Below, piece by piece: positions 18,860-27,328 of a stretch of DNA of 64,000 nucleotides. The stretch spans positions 1 to 64,000 of the forward strand of contig CAJTZW010000007.1 in the NCBI GenBank assembly GCA_910584305.1, given 5' to 3'. Position numbers and translations under genes: made by a program. Numbering within the stretch: position 1 is the stretch's first letter; each line of letters opens with the position of its first letter. Origin of the DNA: an uncultured Bacilli bacterium. GTDB lineage: Bacteria; Bacillota_I; Bacilli_A; RF39; UBA660. The notes beneath the pieces are model-generated. The model had not been told where the DNA came from. It was given only the letters and a program-made list of their open reading frames with translations, and did not search any database.

Positions 18860-19327
18860 TTATTTTATCTCTTTTAGCATTTGGTTCTTCAAACTATCTA
18901 TATCAGAAAAAAATAAATTTGTTCCTCTTTTCTTTAATCCTACCATATTTTTAAATAAACTTTTTATTTCATTTTGTAGGCCAGTTGAAACTTTTAAAGG
19001 GACTCCATCTACTGTATGCACATGATCTATATACTTTTCTAATGTTGGAAATGCATTTTGAAGTAATATTGCAGCATCTTCATCAGCAATTTTTCTAATT
19101 ATGATTGTATTACAGAAACCATATTTTTCTATTTTGTTATCAATTATTCTTTGATATTTATCTACTTTGGAACTTATAGGAATAAACCATAATATATCTT
19201 TATCTTTGATAGTAAAATAAGTTGGTTTCTTCTTTCCTTTTTCATGATTTTGCATTAGATTTTCATCATTTACAACACCGAAATATTCATCTTTTATATG
19301 ATATAAATATCCAGTTTTAATTTCCAT
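18860..19327 (-). CDS. cptN: Type III toxin-antitoxin endoribonuclease toxin (CptN/ToxN-like)
   Basis: 155 residues from the ATG at 19325-19327, chosen because GGAG lies 9 bp upstream (the open frame runs to 19363). The sequence matches the pattern I know for CptIN-family toxins, a branch of the ToxN/AbiQ fold: an N-terminal YHIKDEYF, a central FIPISSKVDKY strand-turn, and LLQNAFPTLEKYIDHVH. These are RNases held inactive by small repeat RNAs and often protect against phage. Directly upstream lie an intrinsic terminator, two 49-nt repeats that can form pseudoknots and a strong promoter, the defining architecture of type III loci. Family assignment rests on memory of related sequences, not on a search. 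Confidence 0.8.
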   Translation of the reverse strand: MEIKTGYLYHIKDEYFGVVNDENLMQNHEKGKKKPTYFTIKDKDILWFIPISSKVDKYQRIIDNKIEKYGFCNTIIIRKIADEDAAILLQNAFPTLEKYIDHVHTVDGVPLKVSTGLQNEIKSLFKNMVGLKKRGTNLFFSDIDSLKNQMLKEIK

Positions 19328-19361
19328 GTACATCATCTCCATAAATAATATATCATAAAGC

Positions 19362-19390
19362 AAAAGAAAACTCCATCTTATGATAGAGCT
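19362..19390 (-). terminator. Terminator between antitoxin RNA and toxin
   Basis: On the minus strand CTCTATC, a 4-nt loop, GATGGAG (7 pairs, one G-T) and TTTTCTTTT. In type III systems such a leaky terminator sets the excess of antitoxin RNA over toxin mRNA. Confidence 0.8.
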
Positions 19391-19518
19391 ATTCTACATT
19401 TTCAACCAGGATCATTTATTAGTCGCACCACCTGGAAGCGAAAAACATTGTCGCCTGGAATCACTTATTATTCGCACCATCCAGAAGCGAAAAACATTTT
19501 CACTACTTTTAAAGTAGC
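19391..19518 (-). ncRNA. cptI: Type III antitoxin RNA with two 49-nt repeats
   Basis: Two tandem imperfect 49-nt units (minus strand 19498-19450 and 19449-19401), each starting AATGTTTTTCGC, plus the first bases of a third (AATGT, 19400-19396). In each unit TTCGC/GCGAA (TCGC/GCGA in unit 2) and CTGGA/TCCAG (CCAGG/CCTGG in unit 2) interleave as a-b-a'-b', an H-type pseudoknot. Three base pairs of stem b differ between units in a compensatory way. The predicted transcript starts near 19518 with a hairpin (CTACTTT/AAAGTAG, 19503-19517). Confidence 0.82.
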
Positions 19519-19524
19519 AATATA

Positions 19525-19553
19525 AATATACTATATTTTTCTAAAAATGTCAA
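19525..19553 (-). promoter_or_regulatory. Strong promoter of the type III antitoxin-toxin locus
   Basis: Minus strand: perfect TTGACA (19548-19553), a 17-bp spacer, TATATT (19525-19530). Start of transcription is expected around 19518, just before the 5' hairpin and repeats. Confidence 0.82.
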
Positions 19554-19622
19554 TTAGTATACATTTATAGTATATTCAATTATCATCTCTTTAATTCTAC
19601 TTTTTATTTCATAATTTATCTT

Positions 19623-20080
19623 TTACAAAAAATCTTTCTCGTATTCTTCAACTTCTTTCTTTGATAATAGTTTTGTTTTATCTGATATATCCTCTTTTGA
19701 ATTCCTATCTCCTTTTTCATATCTAGTTATAGTTCTTCTTTTACATTCTCCAGTTAAACCTAACTTATCTGACACACCTTCTTGTGTCATCAATCCAAGC
19801 TATCTTACAAAAGCAATTCTAGATCCTTGATAAATCTCTTAATTTTGGTTTCCATTAATCGAATTTTTATTACATCCAATTCTTCGTGCACGTATCTCTT
19901 TTTTTACGAAAAAAGACCTAGATGTGTAATAAATACAATACTCTACGTCTTTTTATATATAAATATCTACAAGAATTGGCTCTTTTAACTTAGCATTTTT
20001 GCATTCGAATATTTTATCTGCATAACTTAATATATCTCTTTTGTAATGATTATGCGGGTTAAGAGCACGCCTATATCTTG
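19623..20080 (-). pseudogene. Decayed gene with C-terminal XRE-type helix-turn-helix
   Basis: One reading frame runs from about 20080 to the TAA at 19623-19625 but contains three in-frame stops (TAA 19953-19955, a TAA near 19836, a TAG near 19808) and no frame shift that I can find. The last part reads GSRIAFVR*LGLMTQEGVSDKLGL then TITRYEKGDR, a Cro/CI-type helix-turn-helix. The upstream part (NPHNHYKRDILSYADKIF) is not recognised. Its 5' end runs into the 3' end of ppdK, so the start is lost. The last 55 codons from ATG 19790 could still be made as a small protein. Confidence 0.55.
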
Positions 20081-20082
20081 TT

Positions 20083-22710
20083 CTAATTTTGCCCCTCAGA
20101 TTTGATTGTAGCTTGCGCCGCTGCAAGTCTAGTAGCCGGAACACGATATGGAGAACATGATACATAATTTAATCCAATACGATGACAAAAATCAATACTA
20201 TCTGGATCTCCACCATGTTCACCACAAATACCAAGCTCTAATGTTGGTCGAATCTTTCTTCCACTATTTACCGCAAATTGCATCATAAGACCAACACCAT
20301 TTTGATCAATTTTCTTAAAAGGATCATTTTCAATAATTTTATTTTGTAAATAATCTTTCATAAACTTTGAAGAATCATCACGAGAGAAACCAAAAGCAAG
20401 TTGTGTTAAATCATTGGTACCAAAGCTAAAAAACTCTGCTTCAATCGCAATTTCATCTGCAAGCATACAGGCTCTTGGTGTCTCTATCATAGTACCCACA
20501 TGATATTCTATATTTACTCCATGGTGTTGCATAAGTTTACTTGCTGTATCTATTACTAAACTCTTTACATATTTTAATTCCTTAATATCTGTAACAAGAG
20601 GTATCATAATTTCTGGTTTTACTGGAATATTTTCCCGTGTCACAACAATCGCTGCATCTATGATTGCTTTGGTCTGCATAACAGCAATTTCAGGATATGT
20701 AATATCAAGCCTACAACCTCTATGCCCCATCATCGGATTAACCTCTTGTAAAGAAGAAATATGCTTTTTCAAATTTTCAAAAGGAATGGATAAACTTTTT
20801 GATAATTCTTGTATCTCCTCATCTGTATGAGGTAAGAATTCATGAAGAGGTGGATCGAGATAACGAATAGTAATAGGTTTACCCTTCATAACACGAAATA
20901 ACGAAATAAAATCATTTTTCTGGAATTCAAGAAGCTTCTCTAATGACCTTAATCTTTGCTCTTTACTTTGAGCAACGATCATCTGACGCATATAGAAAAT
21001 TCTACTCTTCTCAAAAAACATATGCTCTGTTCTACAAAGTCCAATTCCTTCTGCTCCAAAGCGAACAGCTTCTTTTGCATCCCTTTCTGTATCCGCATTC
21101 ACTTTAACTCCAAGAGTCCGATGTTGATCTACCATATTCATAAATGTTTCAAAGTCCCCATTAATCGAAGCCTCAATGGTTGGAATTTGACCAACATACA
21201 CAATACCTGTCGTTCCATCAATAGAAATATAGTCCCCTTCATGTAAAACAATAGAATCTACAGTTAATGTTTTTGCATTTAAGTCTACCGACAGTGTACT
21301 ACAACCACTTACACAGCACTTTCCCATTCCACGAGCAACAACGGCCGCATGAGAAGTCATACCCCCACGAACTGTTAAAATCCCAGCAGCAGCATTCATT
21401 CCAATAATATCCTCTGGCGACGTTTCAACACGTACTAAAATGGCCACATCCCCTTTTTCGGTTGCTTCCATAACATCTTCACTTGAAAAATAAATCTTAC
21501 CACACGCAGCCCCTGGAGAGGCGGCAAGCCCTCTTGCAAGAACCTTCCCCTTCTTTAATTCACTTTCATCAAACGTTGGATGAAGCATTTGATCCAAATC
21601 ATTTGGCTGAATACGAAGAATTGCCTCTTTTTCCGTAATTAACCCCTCATGAACCTGATCAAGTGCAATTTTAATTGCAGCCTTTGTTGTACGTTTTCCA
21701 TTTCTAGTTTGCAACATATATAACTTACCATTTTCTATAGTAAATTCCATATCTTGCATATCATGATAATGTTGTTCTAACAATCTGGCATATTTTTGGA
21801 ACTCCGCATAAATTGATGGCATTCTCTGTTTTAAAGTTTCAATCGATTCTGGTGTACGGATTCCAGCAACAACATCTTCCCCCTGGGCATTCATTAAATA
21901 CTCTCCATACAAAACATTTTCTCCAGTGGCAGGATTTCTTGTAAACGCTACTCCTGTTCCAGAATTTTCCCCAGAGTTTCCATACACCATTTCCTGTACA
22001 TTAACAGCAGTTCCCCAAGAATCTGGAATTTGATTCATCTTACGATACACTTTAGCCCTTTCTGTATTCCAAGAACGAAACACAGCCTGTACAGCTTCCA
22101 TAAGTTGTGTGTCTGGATTTGATGGAAATTCATTCCCATCAAACTTTTGATACAATTTCTTATAAGAAAGGGTTAATTCTTTCATATCGTCGGAAGAAAG
22201 CTCTGTATCCAAGGATACACCTTTTTCTTGCTTCATAATTGTAAGAAGTTCTTCAAACGCAGTACGATCATACCCCTTTACTACATCCGCATACATTGAA
22301 ATAAATCTACGATATGAATCATATACAAAACGCGGATTCCCAGTTATCTTTTCTAACGCCTTAGCAACATCATCATTTAATCCTAAATTTAAAATGGTAT
22401 CCATCATTCCAGGCATACTTGCTCTAGCTCCACTACGAACAGAAAGTAAAAGTGGTGCAGTAGTATCTCCAAGTTGCTTTCCTGTTTGACGTTCTAATGC
22501 TCCAAGTGTTTCAAAAATTTCATCTTCAATATCTGAAGAAACTCTTCCACCTTTTGCATAATAATCATTACAAGCTACAGTAGATATTGTAAAGCCCTGT
22601 GGAACAGGTAACCCAATGCGTGTCATTTCTGCCAAATTAGCACCCTTTCCACCTAAAATATCACGCATATCCTTATTTCCCTCTTGAAATAAATATACAT
22701 ACTTTTTCAT
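20083..22710 (-). CDS. ppdK: Pyruvate, phosphate dikinase
   Basis: 875 residues from the ATG preceded by AGGGAGG (the open frame extends to 22785). The order is the standard one: N-terminal ATP-grasp domain (KYVYLF, LGGKGANLAEM, SGARASMPGMMDT), central phosphohistidine domain with GGMTSHAAVVARG (the catalytic His), and a C-terminal PEP/pyruvate TIM barrel (GLCRTEHMF, FSFGTNDLTQ, CGEHGGDP with the active Cys). It interconverts pyruvate, ATP and phosphate with PEP, AMP and PPi, and points to PPi-linked glycolysis or gluconeogenesis. Length is normal and no regulatory protein gene is nearby. Confidence 0.96.
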   Translation of the reverse strand: MKKYVYLFQEGNKDMRDILGGKGANLAEMTRIGLPVPQGFTISTVACNDYYAKGGRVSSDIEDEIFETLGALERQTGKQLGDTTAPLLLSVRSGARASMPGMMDTILNLGLNDDVAKALEKITGNPRFVYDSYRRFISMYADVVKGYDRTAFEELLTIMKQEKGVSLDTELSSDDMKELTLSYKKLYQKFDGNEFPSNPDTQLMEAVQAVFRSWNTERAKVYRKMNQIPDSWGTAVNVQEMVYGNSGENSGTGVAFTRNPATGENVLYGEYLMNAQGEDVVAGIRTPESIETLKQRMPSIYAEFQKYARLLEQHYHDMQDMEFTIENGKLYMLQTRNGKRTTKAAIKIALDQVHEGLITEKEAILRIQPNDLDQMLHPTFDESELKKGKVLARGLAASPGAACGKIYFSSEDVMEATEKGDVAILVRVETSPEDIIGMNAAAGILTVRGGMTSHAAVVARGMGKCCVSGCSTLSVDLNAKTLTVDSIVLHEGDYISIDGTTGIVYVGQIPTIEASINGDFETFMNMVDQHRTLGVKVNADTERDAKEAVRFGAEGIGLCRTEHMFFEKSRIFYMRQMIVAQSKEQRLRSLEKLLEFQKNDFISLFRVMKGKPITIRYLDPPLHEFLPHTDEEIQELSKSLSIPFENLKKHISSLQEVNPMMGHRGCRLDITYPEIAVMQTKAIIDAAIVVTRENIPVKPEIMIPLVTDIKELKYVKSLVIDTASKLMQHHGVNIEYHVGTMIETPRACMLADEIAIEAEFFSFGTNDLTQLAFGFSRDDSSKFMKDYLQNKIIENDPFKKIDQNGVGLMMQFAVNSGRKIRPTLELGICGEHGGDPDSIDFCHRIGLNYVSCSPYRVPATRLAAAQATIKSEGQN

Positions 22711-22752
22711 ATAGTAGCCTCCCTTTTTATTCTCTTTTACCCTTTTATAAAA

Positions 22753-22781
22753 ATTATAACAAACTCCCACATATAGTACAA
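22753..22781 (-). promoter_or_regulatory. Promoter of ppdK
   Basis: Minus strand TTGTAC (22776-22781), a 17-bp spacer, extended TGTTATAAT (-10 at 22753-22758), about 43 bp before the ATG. Confidence 0.7.
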
Positions 22782-22816
22782 GCAATGCAAATGAATATTT
22801 GACATTAATTTACAAG

Positions 22817-23710
22817 TTATTCCCTAGCCCTTGGATGCGCATTTAAATAAACACTACGAAGTCTTTCATTGCTAACATGTGTATAAATCTGCGTCGTCGA
22901 TAGATTTTCATGACCTAAAAGTTCTTGTACAACCTTTAAATCTGCACCATTATCTAACATATGTGTCGCAAAAGTATGACGTAAGATATGTGGATGAATA
23001 GAAAAATCTAAACTCCCCTTTTGAATTACACGATTCAAAATATCCTCTACACCCCTTGTTGTGAGTGGATTCCCATAATGATTCAAAAATAATATATCAC
23101 TCGATTTTCCTTTTAAAAGTTTCTCACGACCATCTTTCATATATAATGTCATCTTTGAACAAAGTACATCACCAAATAAAACATTTCTCTCCTTACGTCC
23201 TTTTCCAAAAATAGTAAGCATTCGATTTTGCAAGTGCAAATCAGAGAGTTTGATAGAAACCAGTTCGCCAACACGAATTCCTGTAGAATATAGCATCTCT
23301 AAAATAGCAAGATCTCGTTGTCCTAAAGGTGTACTAGCATCTGGAATTTCCAATATCTTCTCCATATCTTGATACCCCAAAACGGTAGGAAGAGTTCTGT
23401 CCTTTTTAGGACTCGTCACTAAAACCATAGGATTACTCTCAATCTCACCTTCCCTAAGTAACCATTTAAAAAAGGTACGAAGCGCACTTAGATTTCTAGA
23501 CACACTACTTTTAGAAAGACCTTTGGTATACAAATAATTTAGATAAGAACGAACTTGATCATAAGTAATTTCTGAAACCTTTGAAATATGATTCCCAGTC
23601 ATATACTCTAGAAAAACAACCACATCATTTATATAATTTTTAACTGTATATTCAGAATCATTCTTCTCGACCCTTAAATATCGTTCAAAAGAATTTAATA
23701 AATTTAGCAT
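22817..23710 (-). CDS. xerD: Tyrosine recombinase XerC/XerD-like
   Basis: 297 residues from an ATG after AGGTGAT. An N-terminal SAM-like core-binding domain (~1-90) precedes the catalytic domain with Arg in YSTGIRVGEL, Lys in FGKGRKER, H-x2-R in HPHILRHTFATHML, His in LLGHENLSTTQ and Tyr in IYTHVS. Length matches chromosomal XerC/XerD that resolve chromosome dimers at dif. Housekeeping context (era-recO cluster just upstream) suggests a core copy rather than an integrase. Whether it is XerC or XerD cannot be settled from one sequence. Confidence 0.85.
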   Translation of the reverse strand: MLNLLNSFERYLRVEKNDSEYTVKNYINDVVVFLEYMTGNHISKVSEITYDQVRSYLNYLYTKGLSKSSVSRNLSALRTFFKWLLREGEIESNPMVLVTSPKKDRTLPTVLGYQDMEKILEIPDASTPLGQRDLAILEMLYSTGIRVGELVSIKLSDLHLQNRMLTIFGKGRKERNVLFGDVLCSKMTLYMKDGREKLLKGKSSDILFLNHYGNPLTTRGVEDILNRVIQKGSLDFSIHPHILRHTFATHMLDNGADLKVVQELLGHENLSTTQIYTHVSNERLRSVYLNAHPRARE

Positions 23711-23724
23711 AACATCACCTATAT

Positions 23725-23746
23725 AAAAAGAAACCACAAAGTGGTT
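23725..23746 (-). terminator. Intrinsic terminator before xerD
   Basis: Minus strand AACCAC, loop TTT, GTGGTT, then TCTTTTT. It ends the 23745/23960 gene pair just upstream of the xerD start. Confidence 0.75.
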
Positions 23747-23960
23747 ATCTTACTGCCTGTTTTTCTTCATTCTGCTTTAGTATATGTGCCTCTAAAATAG
23801 CAGCAATCTGCTGTGCCTCACTACTCATACTAGCCATCACACGAAAACGCTCAACCTGTTCAGGTGTTCTTGGTTTTGATACAAAAGCTTGCGAAATAGA
23901 CTCATCTACTGAAACTTCTGCACTTGGATTATGCATACGATAATTCATACTATCCATCAT
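23745..23960 (-). CDS. Small hypothetical protein, 71 aa
   Basis: Begins at ATG 23958-23960 with a GGGGTGA site and shares one base with the stop of the upstream gene, so the pair is translationally coupled. It has no membrane segment; a disordered Ser/Glu-rich first half is followed by a helical second half (SSEAQQIAAILEAHIL). Its stop lies in the left part of a terminator. Not recognised. Confidence 0.5.
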   Translation of the reverse strand: MMDSMNYRMHNPSAEVSVDESISQAFVSKPRTPEQVERFRVMASMSSEAQQIAAILEAHILKQNEEKQAVR

Positions 23961-24505
23961 TAGATAGTCACCCCTTCCTCAATCAAAGCACTCGCTAATA
24001 AATTCGCATCATTTGTAAAATATGCTCTAAATAAAATATCCGGATTGACCATTGTACAAATTAAATTGGTAGAAATCATTTCAGCTTCTAAATATGATTC
24101 TTCTGCTTCATTTCCAACCAAATGATTGGCAAGAATTTCTAAATATCCAGCTTGTAATGCCTCAAACTTATTATTCGAATTAAATCCTATTTGAGCACCA
24201 TTATTTCCAATAATATTCAAAAGAGCCACCATAAGAATATGCTTCATATCATAATCCTCTTCCATTCTCTCCACATTAAATTCTAAAATGTTAGTTCCTA
24301 TATTGTATTTAAAAATATTCTGATTCGAAAATCGATTTGATTTCTCTATTTTTAAACTAGGTAGTAAGCGATTTAAATTTTCTAAAGAAACATTTGGATA
24401 GTCATTATGAAATAGCACAATTAACTCTTCTAAATTGTTTTTTACAGAATCATCAATCTGTCTATTACCATGTAAAGACTCTATTACCTGTTCTACCGTT
24501 ACCAT
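23960..24505 (-). CDS. Hypothetical protein, 181 aa
   Basis: ATG-initiated, no signal peptide or membrane segment. The N-terminal half is helical, the middle has IFKYNIGTNILEFN, and the C-terminal half is a hydrophobic helical bundle with LEAGYLEILANHLVG-type pattern, loosely like the inactive helical domains of metallopeptidase relatives but lacking HExxH. Not recognised. It forms a two-gene unit with the 71-residue gene. Confidence 0.5.
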   Translation of the reverse strand: MVTVEQVIESLHGNRQIDDSVKNNLEELIVLFHNDYPNVSLENLNRLLPSLKIEKSNRFSNQNIFKYNIGTNILEFNVERMEEDYDMKHILMVALLNIIGNNGAQIGFNSNNKFEALQAGYLEILANHLVGNEAEESYLEAEMISTNLICTMVNPDILFRAYFTNDANLLASALIEEGVTI

Positions 24506-24601
24506 ACCATCACCATATACATTTTATCATAAATCAGAACAAAATTCAAAACAAATTTTGAAAAGAAAAAAAGACTGATACATCCTCTCATAAATTAAAA
24601 C

Positions 24602-25054
24602 CTATATACCTAAAAAAAATAAATAAAAGCATAAACTAACAACAGTCCCTAATAACAATCCCACCAAAACCTCTAATGGCTTATGACCCAATCTTTCCTT
24701 TAAACGTTTAAAAACCATTTTAGGCTTCTTAATACTTTTAAGTTCTTCGAATAATAAATTAATAGCCTCTGCTTGTTTTCCACTTTCAAAACGAAGTCCC
24801 ATTGCATCATAAGCAGTAATCAACATAAACACAAAGGAAACAGCAAATATTGGGCTATCAAACCCCAAATTATAACCAATCAACATGGTTACCGAAGACG
24901 AAAAAGAAGTATGACTACTTGGCATTCCCCCAGTTCCATTAAAAAGGCGACTAAAATTCATCTTCCCTTCACGAATTGACTCGATAATAAATTTTGTAAC
25001 TTGACAAATTAGTAAAGTTACAATTGGGCATAATAAATACTGATATTCTTTCAT
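24602..25054 (-). CDS. DUF212 / divergent PAP2-family membrane protein (YuiD-like)
   Basis: 150 residues from an ATG after TAGGAG. Four or so membrane helices. The hallmark GGMPSSHTSF is at ~42-51 and DAMGLRFESGKQAEAIN at ~84-100, as in the YuiD family, a divergent branch of PAP2 phosphatases. Substrate unknown; related PAP2 enzymes remove phosphate from lipid pyrophosphates. It sits just downstream of recO. Confidence 0.82.
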   Translation of the reverse strand: MKEYQYLLCPIVTLLICQVTKFIIESIREGKMNFSRLFNGTGGMPSSHTSFSSSVTMLIGYNLGFDSPIFAVSFVFMLITAYDAMGLRFESGKQAEAINLLFEELKSIKKPKMVFKRLKERLGHKPLEVLVGLLLGTVVSLCFYLFFLGI

Positions 25055-25065
25055 ACTCGACACTC

Positions 25066-25803
25066 CTATACATTTAACTTGTTCAACTGTCCAAGTAAGG
25101 ACTTACTCTTTAAATAAAGCCCTGTATACCTATCATAATACTGATCTAAAAAGAAACGAATTTCTCTTTTACTCTCATCACTAATTTCCAAAACTGATAT
25201 TTTAGATATATCAACATAATAAAACATACGAATTAGTTTCATAGTCTTTTCATGAACAATTTTCTCGTTGGTAAGACAATCCTTACAAACATACCCCCCT
25301 CTATCACTAGAAAGAGTTACAAGGCTCTCAGTAGCACCGCAAATCGCACATCCATCCAAAACTGGCATAACACCTAAATAATCCAAATACTTAAGTTCTA
25401 GTATGCTACAAATAATAACGGGATCAAAACCTTCCTCTATTTTTAAAAGAGCGGCAAGTAAATTATCAAAAAGTCTTACATCAGCATTATGTCGCATAAC
25501 CTGCTCTGATAAATCTAACATATAACTAGCATAGCTAATTTTCATAATATCCTTTTGAATATTCAAAAAACTAGATATTACATCTACACCAGTCAAAATA
25601 GATAATTTACCCTCTTTATAATTCATATAAAAATATCCATGAGTAAGTTTTGTCGTTGTTGTACGAAAATCACTTTTCAGCGTTCTAGCACCCTTTGCAA
25701 TCACCCCAATAACACCATATTCTTTCGTTAATATTTGAATGATTTTACTCGTCTCACCATGAGCCCTTTCTCCAACAACAATTCCCTCTATTTTGTCCAC
25801 CAT
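25066..25803 (-). CDS. recO: DNA repair protein RecO
   Basis: 245 residues. N-terminal OB fold (KIEGIVVGERAHGETSKIIQILT), helical middle, and a zinc-binding segment with C-x2-C and C-x2-C (CAICGA, CKDC, ~150-175). RecO loads RecA on SSB-coated DNA and anneals strands in the RecFOR pathway. Position downstream of era and yqzL matches Bacillus. Confidence 0.9.
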   Translation of the reverse strand: MVDKIEGIVVGERAHGETSKIIQILTKEYGVIGVIAKGARTLKSDFRTTTTKLTHGYFYMNYKEGKLSILTGVDVISSFLNIQKDIMKISYASYMLDLSEQVMRHNADVRLFDNLLAALLKIEEGFDPVIICSILELKYLDYLGVMPVLDGCAICGATESLVTLSSDRGGYVCKDCLTNEKIVHEKTMKLIRMFYYVDISKISVLEISDESKREIRFFLDQYYDRYTGLYLKSKSLLGQLNKLNV

Positions 25804-25817
25804 ACATACTCTCCAAA

Positions 25818-25934
25818 CTATAATGAGAAATCAATATCGATAATCTCATCATCCTTCACTTTTTTATATTCCATATAATACTCTATTTTCCCTGTATGGA
25901 TAAATAAATTCCATAATAATTTTTTCTTATTCAT
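25818..25934 (-). CDS. yqzL: YqzL-like small protein
   Basis: A 38-codon gene between era and recO. It has the pattern of the YqzL family (LLWNLFIHTGKIEYYMEYKK), in particular the W-x-L-F-x-x-TG core, and lies exactly where yqzL lies in Bacillus subtilis. The C-terminal DDEIIDIDF tail is longer than in the Bacillus protein. Function unknown. Confidence 0.75.
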   Translation of the reverse strand: MNKKKLLWNLFIHTGKIEYYMEYKKVKDDEIIDIDFSL

Positions 25935-25971
25935 AATATCACCCATTCTATTATGAATACAATTTCAAAAA

Positions 25972-26856
25972 TTATTCAAATTCATGAAAACCAAATTCTT
26001 GTAAATACTTTTCTTTATCTCTCCATTTTGGAATTGTCTTTACATAAATTTCTAAATAAACCGTTTTTCCTAAAAATTCTTCCAATTCCTTTCTTGCACG
26101 AATACCAATTCCCTTTACCTTGCTACCACGTGCACCAATAATAATCCTTTTCAAAGAATCTCTATCAACAATTATTGTTGACTGAATATAATAACTATCC
26201 CTTTTACGTTCAATATTCTCTACAATACATGTAAGAGAATGAGGTACCTCCTGTTCTGTCAACTGAAAAGCTTTTTCTCTTACAATTTCAGAAATCATAA
26301 AAGTCAGTGGCTTATTCGTAATCTGATGTTCATCATAATAACGAACACTATCAGGTAAATATTTACGTAATGTAGCAATAAGTTCCTTCACATTTCTACC
26401 CTTCATGGCAGACACAGGAACAATTTCATCAAAAGAATATAGATCCTTATAGGAATCTATCTTCTTTAAAATTTCTTCATTCGATATCTTGTCAATCTTA
26501 TTTAAAATTAAAATAACTGGCTTTTTAGCTTCTTTAATCTTATCTAACACAAAAGAATCTCCAGTACCAAACTCTTCACTACTATCCAAAAGCATCAAAA
26601 TAACATCCACATCATTAATACTAAAATATGCCTGTTCATTCAAATACGTTCCAAGTTTATGATTTGGTTTATGAATCCCCGGAGTATCCACAAAAACAAT
26701 CTGGGTATCTTCATCATTATAAATCCCTTGTATCATATTACGCGTTGTCTGTGGTTTTGAAGATGTAATAGCTACTTTTTTACCAACAATTGCATTCATT
26801 AAAGTAGACTTTCCTACATTGGGTCTACCAATTAAACTTACAAAACCACTTCTCAC
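25972..26856 (-). CDS. era: GTPase Era
   Basis: 294 residues, GTG start after GAGGAGG. G motifs: GRPNVGKST (G1, ~10-18), T in QTTRN (G2), DTPG (G3), NKID (G4), and a C-terminal KH domain with GARGSKVKGIG. Era binds the 3' end of 16S rRNA and checks small-subunit assembly. Overlaps the end of cdd by 4 bp. Confidence 0.96.
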   Translation of the reverse strand: MRSGFVSLIGRPNVGKSTLMNAIVGKKVAITSSKPQTTRNMIQGIYNDEDTQIVFVDTPGIHKPNHKLGTYLNEQAYFSINDVDVILMLLDSSEEFGTGDSFVLDKIKEAKKPVILILNKIDKISNEEILKKIDSYKDLYSFDEIVPVSAMKGRNVKELIATLRKYLPDSVRYYDEHQITNKPLTFMISEIVREKAFQLTEQEVPHSLTCIVENIERKRDSYYIQSTIIVDRDSLKRIIIGARGSKVKGIGIRARKELEEFLGKTVYLEIYVKTIPKWRDKEKYLQEFGFHEFE

Positions 26857-27239
26857 TGTAAATCCTCCTCACCAAATGGATATGGACAAAGTTCAGAAAC
26901 AGTATGAACTTCCTCATCCCCATTTGGATTCATAGCTATAATTTTCTTATCTGGTTCAAACATCTCACTAATAACCATACGACAAACAAAACAAGACATA
27001 CCAATTTTGTCATTATCACACATAACATATAACGTTTCAAAATCATAACGCTTATACCCAGCAGAAATTGCACTTAAAATGGCACTTCTCTCAGCACAAA
27101 TACTAGCCCCATACGAAGCGTTTTCAACATTTACCCCACCAAACTCACGACCATCTTTCATAACAGCAATAGAAGCTACTCGAAAGTGAGAATATGGACT
27201 ATAAGAATTCTCCAAAAGTTTTACTAATTTATCTCTCAC
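26853..27239 (-). CDS. cdd: Cytidine deaminase
   Basis: 128 residues. Zn site: C in ASICAERSAI (with the proton-shuttle Glu) and C-x2-C in SCFVCRM. The usual PCGxCRQ is changed to MSCFVCRM, but the two Cys are kept. NVENASY is the substrate loop. Deaminates cytidine and deoxycytidine for pyrimidine salvage. It starts with GTG, and coupling to era is conserved in Bacilli. Confidence 0.88.
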   Translation of the reverse strand: MRDKLVKLLENSYSPYSHFRVASIAVMKDGREFGGVNVENASYGASICAERSAILSAISAGYKRYDFETLYVMCDNDKIGMSCFVCRMVISEMFEPDKKIIAMNPNGDEEVHTVSELCPYPFGEEDLQ

Positions 27240-27328
27240 ATTATCACCAATACAATTATACTATAAACTACAGAAAAAAACTAGAAGCAATTGTTCTGGT
27301 TTTTCAGTTAATTCGTATAGTATGAATA

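Noticed and set aside
19401..19498. Possible CRISPR array
   Set aside because: Only two 49-nt units directly abutting, without spacers, and with pseudoknot-forming structure, promoter and toxin gene. It is a type III antitoxin RNA.
19953..20165. Separate 70-residue gene after ppdK
   Set aside because: Its 5' part overlaps ppdK in another frame, and its sequence continues past stops into the XRE fragment in the same frame, so it is part of one pseudogene.
22817..23710. Phage or ICE integrase
   Set aside because: Length and catalytic residues fit XerC/XerD, there is no excisionase or att site nearby and it lies next to housekeeping genes.
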